DNA of 38,788 bases from an uncultured Flavobacteriaceae bacterium (GCA_947500445.1 CANMSB010000039.1:1-38788), one strand, 5' to 3'. Positions 17,635 through 26,321 are shown, counted from the stretch's first letter. Notes: generated from the sequence alone by a model not told the origin. Numbers and translations: made by a program.

Positions 17635-17724
17635 GCGGGGAATTCGTTTACTATTTTCCGCAAAACGGAGTAAAACATCCGCGATAGGGATAAAAATACC
17701 GGCCCTTTGCACGAAGAAGGATTT

Positions 17725-18705
17725 ATGGATACCGTACGTAAGAATTTAACGCTAGACCGTCAATATTTCGGAAACGACATCACGACTTCGAACCGTTTTA
17801 GGGATACGATCTCACCCGTTTTGTCCGATAATGTACAGGGGAGCTTTCGCGAGATCTATGTAAACGGGTTTTACCTTGGCCATAACGATATTCGCGTTGG
17901 AAAAAAGGCCAAAACCCATACCCAAAGCAGCCAAGAAACAGTGGAACTCATTTGCTGTATGGAAGGGGCCTGTTTACAAATGAAAAGCACCCTTGCCACC
18001 CCTGTTCACCTTATCGCCAACAGCTATAACGTAATCTACTCCAAAAAAAATAACGCCGAAACCGATTGGTACCCGACCAATGGCCGGGTATCGGCCTTAC
18101 AGATCCATATGGTACCGCAGCTGTTCTTGGAATATCTGACATTAGGGGACAAAAGCCGAAATACCGTTCGTTTCGAAAAAAACATCAAGGCCGGAAAGTC
18201 TTGTCAGTTATGTTCCGAAGGCATGCCACTTTCACCCTACATGCAATTCGCCATCGATCAAATCATCAACGCGGACGCATCCAAGGTGTTCAAACCCTTG
18301 TATATTGAATCTAAAATTTTGGAACTACTGGCATTGCAATTAAAGCAGATCGTAGCCCTTGAGAAAAAACCCATACCAACACTAAAACCGGAAAACATCA
18401 AAAAAATAGCCCGTGTAAAGGCCTTTATGGAACAGAACCTTCATAAAACCATGACACTTGCCGACCTTTCGAAAATAGCGGGCACCAACGACTATGCCTT
18501 AAAAAAAGGGTTCAAAAGCCTTTACGGCACCCCCGTTTTCGCGTATTGGAACACTTTAAAAATGAATATGGCGAAAAAGTTATTGTTGCAAAAAACGGTA
18601 TCCATCGGTGAAGTGTCCGACAAATTGGGCTATAAGAACCAACGGCATTTTAGTTCGGCCTTTAAAAAACAATTTGGTCTTACGCCCCGACAGTTTCAAA
18701 CGTAA
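17725..18705 (+). CDS. AraC family regulator, PchR-like
   Basis: Transcription activator of 326 aa. The C-terminal AraC domain (last ~100 residues) has both helices: LADLSKIAGTNDYALKKGFKSLYG and VSIGEVSDKLGYKNQRHFSSAFKKQFGLTPRQF. The N-terminal domain resembles PchR-type siderophore sensors (ETVELICCMEGACLQM), a pattern shared with the regulator at 28307. The ATG at 17725 is preferred over the TTG six codons upstream because AAGGA precedes it at good spacing. The gene is divergent from the module A TonB receptor, so it probably activates that operon when the cognate siderophore is present. Confidence 0.9.
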   Translation: MDTVRKNLTLDRQYFGNDITTSNRFRDTISPVLSDNVQGSFREIYVNGFYLGHNDIRVGKKAKTHTQSSQETVELICCMEGACLQMKSTLATPVHLIANSYNVIYSKKNNAETDWYPTNGRVSALQIHMVPQLFLEYLTLGDKSRNTVRFEKNIKAGKSCQLCSEGMPLSPYMQFAIDQIINADASKVFKPLYIESKILELLALQLKQIVALEKKPIPTLKPENIKKIARVKAFMEQNLHKTMTLADLSKIAGTNDYALKKGFKSLYGTPVFAYWNTLKMNMAKKLLLQKTVSIGEVSDKLGYKNQRHFSSAFKKQFGLTPRQFQT

Positions 18706-18782
18706 ATCTACATAGCCACACCGGCGTCCATTGGTATGAGAACCCCAAGTACACAAAACCTAACCCTATTAAACAGCCCTTT

Positions 18783-19136
18783 ATGTGCCATGAACTAAGT
18801 ACCCTTTCAAAAAATAATGATGGTGCGCTTTTATATTGCGAAGCTTGCAACATCTATCATCTGATATTCAACAACATCTATCTTGAATTTACAAAAGAAG
18901 AAATGCGGGCATTTCAACGTTTTGTGACGACGATCGATATCGAACAATGGGAAACATGCTGCAATAGGGTCATGTTCAAACGTAAGATTCCCATACAGTC
19001 CATGCAACAGAACTTGGCCCTGATTTTTAATCGAAGGGAATTGCTTTCGTTACAGGATCTTATATTTCAGCGTACCCGAAAGCCCGAAAGTACTATTCCC
19101 TTGATCGAAATCGATTATCAAAGCTGTTTAAATTAA
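18783..19136 (+). CDS. DUF6686 family small protein
   Basis: A 117-aa cytoplasmic protein matching the DUF6686 pattern of Flavobacteriia: Cys/His near the start (MCHE), YCEAC (Cys19-x2-Cys22), YHLIFNNIYLEFTKEEM and the RKIPIQSMQQNLALIFNRRELLSL block. The function is unknown; the Cys/His cluster suggests a metal. It sits between a PchR-like regulator and a Fur-family gene, and with the Cys-rich protein at 19945 forms a set of small possible metal proteins around the Fur gene. The start ATG is clear. It lies 77 bp after the AraC stop. Confidence 0.83.
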   Translation: MCHELSTLSKNNDGALLYCEACNIYHLIFNNIYLEFTKEEMRAFQRFVTTIDIEQWETCCNRVMFKRKIPIQSMQQNLALIFNRRELLSLQDLIFQRTRKPESTIPLIEIDYQSCLN

Positions 19137-19424
19137 GTATTTGCCGCCTAACGCAACTCTTGATCTTGAAAGAACAAATGTATCGACCGGTACGGATAGC
19201 ACGACCAATGGCCCAACGGAACCATTTTTTGGCACGGCATACTACCGATAGGAAGAAAAAATATGGAAAAAAGTTTGTCCTTCCCATAGAAGGGAGCACC
19301 CAAAAAATATGAAATGGACCGCTTCGATGCCAGCAACGGAGAATAGCGCCCAAAACAAACAATACCCCTTAAAAAGGGGCCGAACCAAAAACAAATTTGT
19401 ACATTTAATAAAGAAGGAACAGTT

Positions 19425-19910
19425 ATGGCCTGTGAAAGTAGTTTCAATATTACCAAAGGAGTATTCACCGCATTTCTTGAAGAAAAGGGGCACCGGAAAA
19501 CACCGGAACGATACGCCATTTTAGAAGAAATTTATAATACGGACGAACATTTGGATATTGATTCCCTGTATGTTCAAATGAAAAATAAAAACTATAGGGT
19601 TAGCCGCGCTACACTTTACAATACCATGGAGCTATTAATGGAGTGCCATCTGGTACGAAAGCACCAGTTCGGCAGTAAGGTGGCCCAATATGAAAAATCG
19701 TTTTTTCAAAGCAAACACGATCATATCGTTTTAACGGATTCCGGAGAGATTATGGAATTTTGCGATCCGCGGGTGGAAACGATCAAAAAGACCATTGAAG
19801 AAATATTCAACATTACCGTTGACAGCCATTCCCTGTATTTTTATGGTACCCGAAAATCGGATTCGAATTCTACGGAAGACAATATCGAAATCCAACAAAA
19901 GGCCAAATAA
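19425..19910 (+). CDS. Fur family transcriptional repressor
   Basis: Metal-dependent repressor of 161 aa. The N-terminal winged helix has [12 protein letters not shown] and the helix [21 protein letters not shown]. The metal-binding half keeps His42, the KHDH motif (His98, His100) and Glu111-Phe-Cys113, but lacks the CxxC structural-zinc pair of E. coli Fur: the Cys pair (HDHLICLDCG) is LTDSG here (Leu103, Ser106). No second CxxC is present near the C-terminus. This is Fur-, PerR- or Zur-like; Fur is favoured because siderophore genes surround it. Upstream is 288 bp without a gene. Confidence 0.9.
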   Translation: MACESSFNITKGVFTAFLEEKGHRKTPERYAILEEIYNTDEHLDIDSLYVQMKNKNYRVSRATLYNTMELLMECHLVRKHQFGSKVAQYEKSFFQSKHDHIVLTDSGEIMEFCDPRVETIKKTIEEIFNITVDSHSLYFYGTRKSDSNSTEDNIEIQQKAK

Positions 19911-19944
19911 GCCTCCAAACATGCGTTCTTGCGGAATGGGAACA

Positions 19945-20280
19945 TTATTTTAAACGATACCCTTCCAAGGTAGCATCGATATTGAGCATAAATTGAGTGC
20001 CCGCAATCAAATCTTCCATTTTGTCCAGTATTGTGTCGCTTACCTTGAGGCAGATGTCTACCAGTGGACCGGTACACCAAATTTTTTCACAAGGCCCATT
20101 ACAATTACCACAGTCACAGGGCTCATGTGAATTTTTGACTATGGTCAACAAATGGTCCAATTCTTCCTTTGACATAAAAAGCCCTACCGTATCGATCACC
20201 AATTGCACTTCGCATTCCGGGTTAGTACCAAAATCGACCTTATAGGAGGCCCCGTACTCATTTTTATATAATAGCTCCAT
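19945..20280 (-). CDS. Small Cys-rich protein (111 aa)
   Basis: A 111-aa protein with no recognised name. A short N-terminal strand region and LFMSKEELDHLLTIVKN helix are followed by a dense cysteine cluster: C55-x-C57-x2-C60-x3-C64-x4-C69, then C77. The C-terminal part is helical and ends in GTQFMLNIDATLEGYRLK. The SKEELDHLLTIVK segment recalls the TKEEMRAFQRFV segment of the DUF6686 protein at 18783, so the two may be distant relatives. Its ATG is 267 bp from the next minus-strand gene. It converges on the Fur gene, leaving 34 bp between the stops. Metal binding is a guess from the cysteines. Confidence 0.72.
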   Translation of the reverse strand: MELLYKNEYGASYKVDFGTNPECEVQLVIDTVGLFMSKEELDHLLTIVKNSHEPCDCGNCNGPCEKIWCTGPLVDICLKVSDTILDKMEDLIAGTQFMLNIDATLEGYRLK

Positions 20281-20497
20281 TGTCCACGTTATTTTTAACC
20301 AATTTTCAACTCTTTTGATCGGGTTTACGAAAAACTATCAAGTTGTTGCAAAAAACAGTTTAACACCTTGAAGGAATACGAAACGGACCAAAGGTACCGC
20401 CGCGTATCGCGCCATAATACATCATAGTATCAGGGCAACCCTTCCCGAATCGAAATAGCGTTATTCGTCATATTCCCTTGTTTTGGCCGAGTATAAA

Positions 20498-20520
20498 AGC
20501 CTCCCGTAACCCGGGAGGCT
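20498..20520 (-). terminator. Terminator of the module B receptor operon
   Basis: A 9-bp perfect stem AGCCTCCCG (20498-20506) / CGGGAGGCT (20512-20520) with a 5-base loop. On the minus strand it follows the stop of the TSP3 lipoprotein (20547) and is trailed by TTTTATAC. T-rich sequence also follows on the plus strand, so it could act in both directions. Confidence 0.75.
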
Positions 20521-20546
20521 TTTCTATTTTTCGTACTACAAATGCT

Positions 20547-21932
20547 TCAATCAAATGTAAAGGACACATCATCTATAAAGGTGACCGATCCGGCAATCGG
20601 TATCGGGTTGGGCGCTATAAATTCAGGCGAAGAGGACATTACGAAAATGATGTTCGTAGGAACCTCATCGGCCACCAAAACGGTAACGGGAGCGGAAAAT
20701 GCGGTATAGTCGGCCACATCCTCAAAAACGGTGTCCACGGTGGCAATGATCGTACCTGCATCGTTCGTCATTACGGCATACACCCTAAAGCCTCCACTGA
20801 ATTCCGTTTCTTCGCTAAGTTGGCCCTGCGAAGTACAGGTGCCTTCGGGAAAGGATACCGGATCACCACTAACGTGCTTGTAGAAACCGGTAATGGCGGT
20901 GGGTACTTTGGTGAAAGGGTAGGCAACCGGTGAAAAGTCCTGAAAAAAGTCCTCTGGTTCGAACAGCCCTACCACACCGGCCACGGGGGCAAAAAAGCCC
21001 GAATCGGAAATTAGCTTGACCGCCGAATCCCCGGAATTGACATCGGCTCCGGTAGCCTGGGTCACATAGAACGCATCTTGTTCAAAATAATCGTCCGTAG
21101 TACTAAAACCCAAAGGCCTGTTTAAACTGGTTATGTTTTTATTGAAGGTCTTTTCATCATTATCGATGCTGCAAGTGGTGCCGTTGAACGCTCCGTTGGC
21201 AATACGGTACACGGCTACTTCCTGGGTACCAAAATCCTCAAATCCAAGATTGGCAATGCTCAGAACATCTTCGGCACCGTCCAAATAATCGGGAACCCCG
21301 TCACCATCGCTATCATCATTGGTTACATCGCCATCGCCGTCGGTATCCTCGTCAAGCGTTGCGATACCGTCCCCGTCGTCATCGGCATCCAAATAGTTGG
21401 GGGTGCCATCGCCATCGGTATCGTCATTGGTGGGGTCGGCATCCGCATCCAAATCCTCGTTCAAGGAGATTACACCATCGCCGTCATCGTCATTGTCCAG
21501 ATAGTCAAGTACGGCATCACCGTCGGTATCTTCGGTAGCTCCTTCGGTGGCCGTGGGCACACCGTCCCCGTCATCATCGTTGTCCAAATAATCCAATACG
21601 GCATCGCCATCGGTATCGGTACCCGGTCCCTCGCTCGCCGTAGGGATACCGTCGCCATCATCATCGTTATCCTTATAATCCGGGGTGCCGTCCCCATCGG
21701 TATCATCGTTTTCAAAATCATCGTCACCATTAAGATCTTCATCGCCATTGGTAATGCCGTCGGAGTCTTCATCGGCACTACCATCCGGTTTTTCATCAGG
21801 CTCGGGTTCGGGATCTGGTTGCTGTGTTACCGGGGGCTCTGCCGGTCCCCCATCATCGGAAGAACAGTTTGTTAAAACCACCAACAGCACCAAAACGCTC
21901 ATAGGTATCCAAAACTTCATTTTTTTCATCAT
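20547..21932 (-). CDS. Thrombospondin type 3 repeat lipoprotein with C-terminal beta domain
   Basis: A 461-aa surface lipoprotein. Lipobox LTNC (lipid Cys23) is followed by SSDDGG and a Pro/Glu linker. Residues 54-219 are calcium-binding thrombospondin-type-3 repeats (DxDxDGxxD and DNDDDGDG units), including a 29-residue unit duplicated almost exactly (88-116 and 117-145). The C-terminal 225-461 is all-beta (IANLGFEDF...DDVSFTFD, jelly-roll-like, PCMD-like in look but not firmly assigned). It is the third gene of the TonB receptor, DUF4374 and this-protein row, 21 bp after DUF4374. It may bind the ligand or act as a surface spacer; that is inferred. Confidence 0.82.
   Translation of the reverse strand: MMKKMKFWIPMSVLVLLVVLTNCSSDDGGPAEPPVTQQPDPEPEPDEKPDGSADEDSDGITNGDEDLNGDDDFENDDTDGDGTPDYKDNDDDGDGIPTASEGPGTDTDGDAVLDYLDNDDDGDGVPTATEGATEDTDGDAVLDYLDNDDDGDGVISLNEDLDADADPTNDDTDGDGTPNYLDADDDGDGIATLDEDTDGDGDVTNDDSDGDGVPDYLDGAEDVLSIANLGFEDFGTQEVAVYRIANGAFNGTTCSIDNDEKTFNKNITSLNRPLGFSTTDDYFEQDAFYVTQATGADVNSGDSAVKLISDSGFFAPVAGVVGLFEPEDFFQDFSPVAYPFTKVPTAITGFYKHVSGDPVSFPEGTCTSQGQLSEETEFSGGFRVYAVMTNDAGTIIATVDTVFEDVADYTAFSAPVTVLVADEVPTNIIFVMSSSPEFIAPNPIPIAGSVTFIDDVSFTFD
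21276..21773 (-). repeat. Tandem 87-bp repeat encoding TSP3 Asp-rich units
   Basis: The DNA encoding the calcium-binding region is repetitive. One 87-bp unit (29 codons, starting DNDDDGDG) recurs in register (marker CCGTCATC at 21481 and 21568, and again near 21655), with shorter DTDGDG units around it. Such repeats can change copy number by slipped pairing. Confidence 0.75.
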
Positions 21933-21953
21933 TATTACTTTTAATGTTCGTAT

Positions 21954-23252
21954 TTAATTGTTTTCCATTATTTCATAGAGGCCATAAATAATACCACCGG
22001 CGGTAACCTTAAATTTTTCCGTTGCGCCGTTACGCTCAATGTCGGTCTCGTAAACGGCACTGATGGCCTCTTCGGGATTGTACACCACTAGCTGTACCTT
22101 TCCGTTATAGTTGTAGGCCATGCCCGATGTAAGTCCTGCATTGGCGGGCACACCGGCCACCAAAACAGCGGTCCGGTTCACCAGATCGATCTTGGCCCAA
22201 CGCATCAACGCCTTGTTTACCAGATCGACCGGGGTCTCCGGATCTTCCATTAGGATATTGGTGTACGCGATACCGTTACCTGCGTATAAAAATCCCGCAT
22301 TAACGATGATCGTTGCGTTGGACTCGGGGATCAACATTTGTGGCATGAACCCATATTCCGGATCAAAATCATCCGCACCGGCAGGTATTTTCAGAATTTT
22401 TGCGGGCGTATTTTCCCCGGTCGAGAGGTCCAGCCCCAGCCCTCCCTGGGTGGGAAGGTACAGCGTGCCGGTCTCATCGGTAATCGGGGCGTCATATCGT
22501 AAAAAAGGCTGACCGGGGAACTTGGTTCCGGCCGCAAAAATATCTTTGATATAGGTATCCGTATCGGTGTCGATGACCGCGACCACACTACCAACCGGAC
22601 TTTGATATACGAAGGGCGGGAACGACCTACCGGTGTAAAGGCAGGCATACAATTTTTCCCCGACCACGTATAGCGAACCGTAATAGTTGCTCGCGTTTTC
22701 CGGAATCTGGAACGCCTCGGAAAGGGATATCTCGCCTTTGCGTATAAAGGTGACCGGGTCAAAAACCTGAATGTTCCGCTCGTTGAAGTCTACATAGTAT
22801 CCTTTGTTGTCGTTTAAAAAGGCAACCGCGGAACCACCGCCCAGGGTTTCGATGATCGCCCCGTCCTGCGGTACCTTATTTTCATTTAACGTAAGGCGCT
22901 GGTAGCCGGCACCGCCAAAAAGCTTTTGTTGGTTCACCACATAATTTTGAAAGGAGACTCCTCCCGAAATTGCGGGGAAAGCTAATGTTTGTGGCATTGA
23001 TGGAATATCCAGGTCACCTTCCGGAAACTGATCGAAGCCCGTTACAAAACCGTTCGCCGAAGATGGACTTCGTGTAAAAAGCATATAGTCCACAGCGGCC
23101 GGATCGGGATTCGCGGGAGTAGAAGGACCATTATCCATGGCCGTATTTATCGGGATGGGATCATCGGTGGCGCACCCTAAAAAAAACAGTGCCGTCATCG
23201 ACCAAAATAGCGCCCCGGATCGCAAGATAATATGTGGTATGCGAGCTCTCAT
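21954..23252 (-). CDS. DUF4374 lipoprotein (module B)
   Basis: A 432-aa lipoprotein, second copy of the DUF4374 family in the window. Lipobox FLGC (lipid Cys27) is followed by ATDD. The body has the propeller-like phrases GSVVAVIDTDTDTYIKDIF and AVYETDIERNG. The first base pairs of the gene overlap the receptor stop by 4 bp (ATGA), giving translational coupling, and the TSP3 lipoprotein follows 21 bp downstream. It shares little sequence with the module A copy beyond the family pattern, so it may serve a different chelate. Confidence 0.85.
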   Translation of the reverse strand: MRARIPHIILRSGALFWSMTALFFLGCATDDPIPINTAMDNGPSTPANPDPAAVDYMLFTRSPSSANGFVTGFDQFPEGDLDIPSMPQTLAFPAISGGVSFQNYVVNQQKLFGGAGYQRLTLNENKVPQDGAIIETLGGGSAVAFLNDNKGYYVDFNERNIQVFDPVTFIRKGEISLSEAFQIPENASNYYGSLYVVGEKLYACLYTGRSFPPFVYQSPVGSVVAVIDTDTDTYIKDIFAAGTKFPGQPFLRYDAPITDETGTLYLPTQGGLGLDLSTGENTPAKILKIPAGADDFDPEYGFMPQMLIPESNATIIVNAGFLYAGNGIAYTNILMEDPETPVDLVNKALMRWAKIDLVNRTAVLVAGVPANAGLTSGMAYNYNGKVQLVVYNPEEAISAVYETDIERNGATEKFKVTAGGIIYGLYEIMENN

Positions 23253-25609
23253 TGTATGGTATATCTTAGTTTGACATTAACGTTTCTGCCGGGCCGTTGT
23301 ACCCGAAAGTTATCGAAAACGTCGTCATCGAAAATGTTGTTGATGCGCGCCGATACGTTCCACTTGCCCGAAGTTGTAGTATAGGTAGCTTCAAGGGAGT
23401 TGATATGTTGGTCGGGAACAAAATTGGCAATGTTCCGAAGCGCATTGGCCTCCCTAATGGAGGAGAATTCCGCTATGTAATCATAATAATAGGAAAAACG
23501 CAAAAGATCCCTTTCGCCCAAGGGCCCTTCAATGGTATAATGTGCATCGAAACTCATGAAGAAAGAAGGGATGTTGGGCACCCGGGTACCGATAACATCT
23601 GCCTCGGAAGCTTCCAATGCGCTTTGTATGCGCACATCCTGATAGGTTGCCGCCAAATTGGCCTTCAGGTTTTTCAAAGGGCGAACGGCAAGATATCCAT
23701 CCACTCCCTTGATCTCTACTTCCTCTTCGTTAAAATGCCTGGCCAAATCAAAACCGGAGGCCAAAAGTAGGATGCGATCTTGCTGATACCGATAAAAACC
23801 GTTTACCTCCAATGCTACGGGAACCGTATTGAACAATTTGGCCTTGTAAAGGCCGCCGATATTGTAGTTATCGCTCTGTTCCGGTTCTAGTGCTACATTG
23901 CTACCGATCGTACTTTGGTTACCGAACAGTTCTATTTCCTCGGGTAGGCGATAGGCATACTCATAGGAACCCCGAAGAAAGAGATTGGTATCGATGTTGT
24001 ATTTCAACGCCACATTCGCTCCATGGTAATTGTTGTTCAGTTGTTGGCGTTCAAAAGCACCGTCTATAACATTTTCCAAACTGGTGGCATCTGCCTTGTA
24101 GTTGTAATTTTTATAGGTAAGCACTGTTTCGAGCAAGGTGTTGAACCACATACCGTCCCATTGTATTCCGCTGTAATTTTGTTGCAGTTGGGCGGGAAAG
24201 CGCAAGGGGTCGTCGCTCGGATCGACAAATATGTTACGACCTTCCCTTTGCTGATCGATAAACAGATTGCTCACCGTAATCTTGTGCGCATCGGTGATAT
24301 CATATTTTAAGGTGGTACGCTGTAAAAAAACGTCTCGATCGATGGTAATATCGGCGGGACCGCTCAACAGTTCGGCCCCGTTACCGTCCACACTCTCGAG
24401 TCGGTTGCCCGACCAGTCAAAAATTACGCGGGTAGAATCGAGCGCACTTTGGATGTAGCGCCCAATGTTGGTCTTTGTTTTGAGCAAAAGCTTATCCGAA
24501 AGCGCAACGCTGTAGTCCAAACGGGTGGTAATGCCCTCGTTTTCCTGTGTTACGGCAGCTATCGGTCGAACAGGGTTAAAAACGATACCGGTATTGATCT
24601 CCCTAAAGGATCGGTCGTTCACAAAACTGATTTTGAGTTCTTTGGCCCAGGGTTTGTTGCGCACGCCCAGTGCAAAATCAACATAGGTAGACCTAAAAAG
24701 ACTATGCCGCCGTTCCGCTTCTATAATTTCAGTGGCACGCCGCTCTTCCTCATTAAAGTTTTGTGCATTTATCTTGTAATTGTTATCGGAATAATTCAAA
24801 AAGAAATTACTGGAAAAAAAGAAGTCTTTGGTGTTGGTATGGAACAAATTTACCGAGGGCCGGTGGGTATTGAAAGAGCCGAACTGGTAGCTGACATCGA
24901 CATAATCGCCCTGAATCTGTTTTGGAACGATGTTGATACCGCCTCCCAAGGCATCGGTGCCGACCTCCAAAGGGGTTACCCCGCGGTAAATATCGATGCG
25001 CTCTATTTGGTTTACGGGAAGGTTGTTAATGTCGAGCCCAGCGGCCAAATATTGGATCGGCAAGCCATCAAAATAACGTCTAATGGCGTTTCCCTGGGCT
25101 CCCTGTATGGAAATGTTCACGTCACTGCCCAAACCTCCCGACTGCCTTACCCGCACGCCGTTGGCCCTATCCAAAAGGTTCACGGCATCGATATTGGCAT
25201 TTTGGAAGAGTTTGGCATCTATGGCACTGACCGCCAAGGGTTGGGCCGATATGATGGACAGCTCCGATTTGCCCTGCACGATCACTTCGTCCAAGGACTC
25301 CGTTTGGGTGGTCATCACCACGGAGAGGACCAGCGCGGAATTGGCGCTTCCATCGATCGTCCGTACCAAGGTTTTGAAGCCAATGGAACTAAAACGTATC
25401 CGATAGCTCCTATTCTCCAAGCCCGTGATACTAAAAAATCCGTTATCGTCCGAAATGGCATATTTTTCGGAATCGTCAACGAGCACGTTGGCAAACGGTA
25501 CGGTATTTCCGTTTTCATCACTTATGGTTCCGGAAAGCGTCAGTTGTGAAAAACCATTAAGGGCCGTTCCCAATGATAATAAAAGGAAGGTTAATTTGAT
25601 ATGGGACAC
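23249..25609 (-). CDS. TonB-dependent siderophore-type receptor (module B)
   Basis: Outer-membrane receptor of 786 aa from GTG 25609; a TTG 7 codons further up (25630) is also open but overlaps the predicted -7 element. Signal peptide MSHIKLTFLLLSLGTALNGFSQ, carboxypeptidase-regulatory-like domain, plug with RVRQSGGLGSDVNISIQGAQ and GTDALGGGIN, and barrel ending NIFDDDVFDNFRVQRPGRNVNVKLRYTIQ. It is paralogous to the receptor at 15249. It starts an operon with DUF4374 and the TSP3 lipoprotein and is divergent from the DUF3325-like, DUF3649-like and PepSY row. The likely cargo is an iron chelate. Confidence 0.92.
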   Translation of the reverse strand: MSHIKLTFLLLSLGTALNGFSQLTLSGTISDENGNTVPFANVLVDDSEKYAISDDNGFFSITGLENRSYRIRFSSIGFKTLVRTIDGSANSALVLSVVMTTQTESLDEVIVQGKSELSIISAQPLAVSAIDAKLFQNANIDAVNLLDRANGVRVRQSGGLGSDVNISIQGAQGNAIRRYFDGLPIQYLAAGLDINNLPVNQIERIDIYRGVTPLEVGTDALGGGINIVPKQIQGDYVDVSYQFGSFNTHRPSVNLFHTNTKDFFFSSNFFLNYSDNNYKINAQNFNEEERRATEIIEAERRHSLFRSTYVDFALGVRNKPWAKELKISFVNDRSFREINTGIVFNPVRPIAAVTQENEGITTRLDYSVALSDKLLLKTKTNIGRYIQSALDSTRVIFDWSGNRLESVDGNGAELLSGPADITIDRDVFLQRTTLKYDITDAHKITVSNLFIDQQREGRNIFVDPSDDPLRFPAQLQQNYSGIQWDGMWFNTLLETVLTYKNYNYKADATSLENVIDGAFERQQLNNNYHGANVALKYNIDTNLFLRGSYEYAYRLPEEIELFGNQSTIGSNVALEPEQSDNYNIGGLYKAKLFNTVPVALEVNGFYRYQQDRILLLASGFDLARHFNEEEVEIKGVDGYLAVRPLKNLKANLAATYQDVRIQSALEASEADVIGTRVPNIPSFFMSFDAHYTIEGPLGERDLLRFSYYYDYIAEFSSIREANALRNIANFVPDQHINSLEATYTTTSGKWNVSARINNIFDDDVFDNFRVQRPGRNVNVKLRYTIQ

Positions 25610-25627
25610 GTTCGTTATTATTTGGAA

Positions 25628-25635
25628 CAAATCTA
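25628..25635 (-). promoter_or_regulatory. Predicted -7 element of the module B receptor
   Basis: On the minus strand this reads TAGATTTG, matching TAnnTTTG. Transcription would begin near 25621, leaving a leader of about 12 bases before GTG 25609. It overlaps the first AATCTAAATAA repeat (25630-25640), so a bound protein would affect RNA polymerase. Confidence 0.4.
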
Positions 25636-25663
25636 AATAACTATTTTTAATTAATCTAAATAA
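25630..25663. promoter_or_regulatory. Direct repeat AATCTAAATAA, operator candidate
   Basis: AATCTAAATAA occurs at 25630-25640 and again at 25653-25663, 23 bp apart (about two helical turns) in the divergent region between the module B receptor and the DUF3325-like gene. The second copy also forms an imperfect 7-1-7 palindrome TAATTAA-T-CTAAATA (25648-25662), like the perfect one at 17602 and the similar site at 29390. Confidence 0.55.
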
Positions 25664-25677
25664 TGATAATATTTTTC

Positions 25678-25685
25678 TATATTTG
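25678..25685 (+). promoter_or_regulatory. Predicted -7 element of the DUF3325-like operon
   Basis: TATATTTG matches the TAnnTTTG -7 consensus and lies 27 bp before the ATG at 25712. It sits close to the operator repeats, so one regulator could control both divergent operons. Confidence 0.45.
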
Positions 25686-25711
25686 AATCCTGAATCGATT
25701 TTTTATCAAAC

Positions 25712-26029
25712 ATGGGGATTACCTTGGCACTTTTCGGAAGTTTTTTATGCTATGGTGCATCCAAGTATTTTCCGGATAGCTTACCCTTGGCAAAGCGCTT
25801 CATCACGGCGCATAAAAAAGCATGTACGACCCTAGGGGCCGTGTTGCTGCTTTTGTCTCTTGTACGGTTCGGTATGGTCTACGGTTATGCCACCGGCCCG
25901 ATCATGTTCGCCACGATACTGTTTTTGATTTTCAGTACGCTCGTTATCGCATTATCGGTCCATAAAAATTTCATTTATCTGTTCATTGCAATCGCCGTGG
26001 GTGACGTTTTGAACGCATTACTTTTCTGA
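25712..26029 (+). CDS. DUF3325-like inner-membrane protein
   Basis: A 105-aa integral membrane protein with three to four hydrophobic segments (start MGITLALFGSFLCYGASKYF, then TTLGAVLLLLSLVRFGMVYGY, MFATILFLIFSTLVIALS and YLFIAIAVGDVLNALLF). The layout matches DUF3325, which is encoded with DUF3649 and PepSY genes beside siderophore receptors in many Gram-negative bacteria. It begins a tight row with the next two genes (4-bp gaps). The function is unknown; an inner-membrane role in iron release is inferred from context. Confidence 0.75.
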   Translation: MGITLALFGSFLCYGASKYFPDSLPLAKRFITAHKKACTTLGAVLLLLSLVRFGMVYGYATGPIMFATILFLIFSTLVIALSVHKNFIYLFIAIAVGDVLNALLF

Positions 26030-26033
26030 TCTT

Positions 26034-26318
26034 ATGCCCGCCAACACAAAATACCTATCGAGTACCGGTCAACGATGGCTAAAAGTTTCCGCCGGTATCC
26101 TGGGTGGATACCTTGCTACGATGGCGATCCATAATGCCATTGGGGTCGTTTTGGAAAACAAGTCGGCCTTGATCCTTACCACCGCCTATAGTTCCTTTTT
26201 TCTATGGGTAGCACTAATGATTCTCGCCTTTCTCTCCAAAAACGGATGGAAAGCATGGGGCGGGATGTTTCTTATTATCGTGGTCTGTACGATCATTATC
26301 ATATTTTTTAAAGCATAG
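26034..26318 (+). CDS. DUF3649-like iron uptake membrane protein
   Basis: A 94-aa membrane protein with three hydrophobic helices, beginning RWLKVSAGILGGYLATMAIHNAIG; the GGY segment in the first helix is typical of DUF3649-type proteins. It lies 4 bp after the DUF3325-like gene and 3 bp before PepSY, so the three genes are almost certainly one transcript. DUF3649 assignment is by helix layout and neighbours rather than strong sequence identity. Confidence 0.68.
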   Translation: MPANTKYLSSTGQRWLKVSAGILGGYLATMAIHNAIGVVLENKSALILTTAYSSFFLWVALMILAFLSKNGWKAWGGMFLIIVVCTIIIIFFKA

Positions 26319-26321
26319 GCC

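Noticed and set aside
24449-25549. Long 366-codon plus-strand open frame opposite the module B receptor
   Set aside because: It is antisense to a clear TonB receptor with strong motifs and has no family resemblance of its own.
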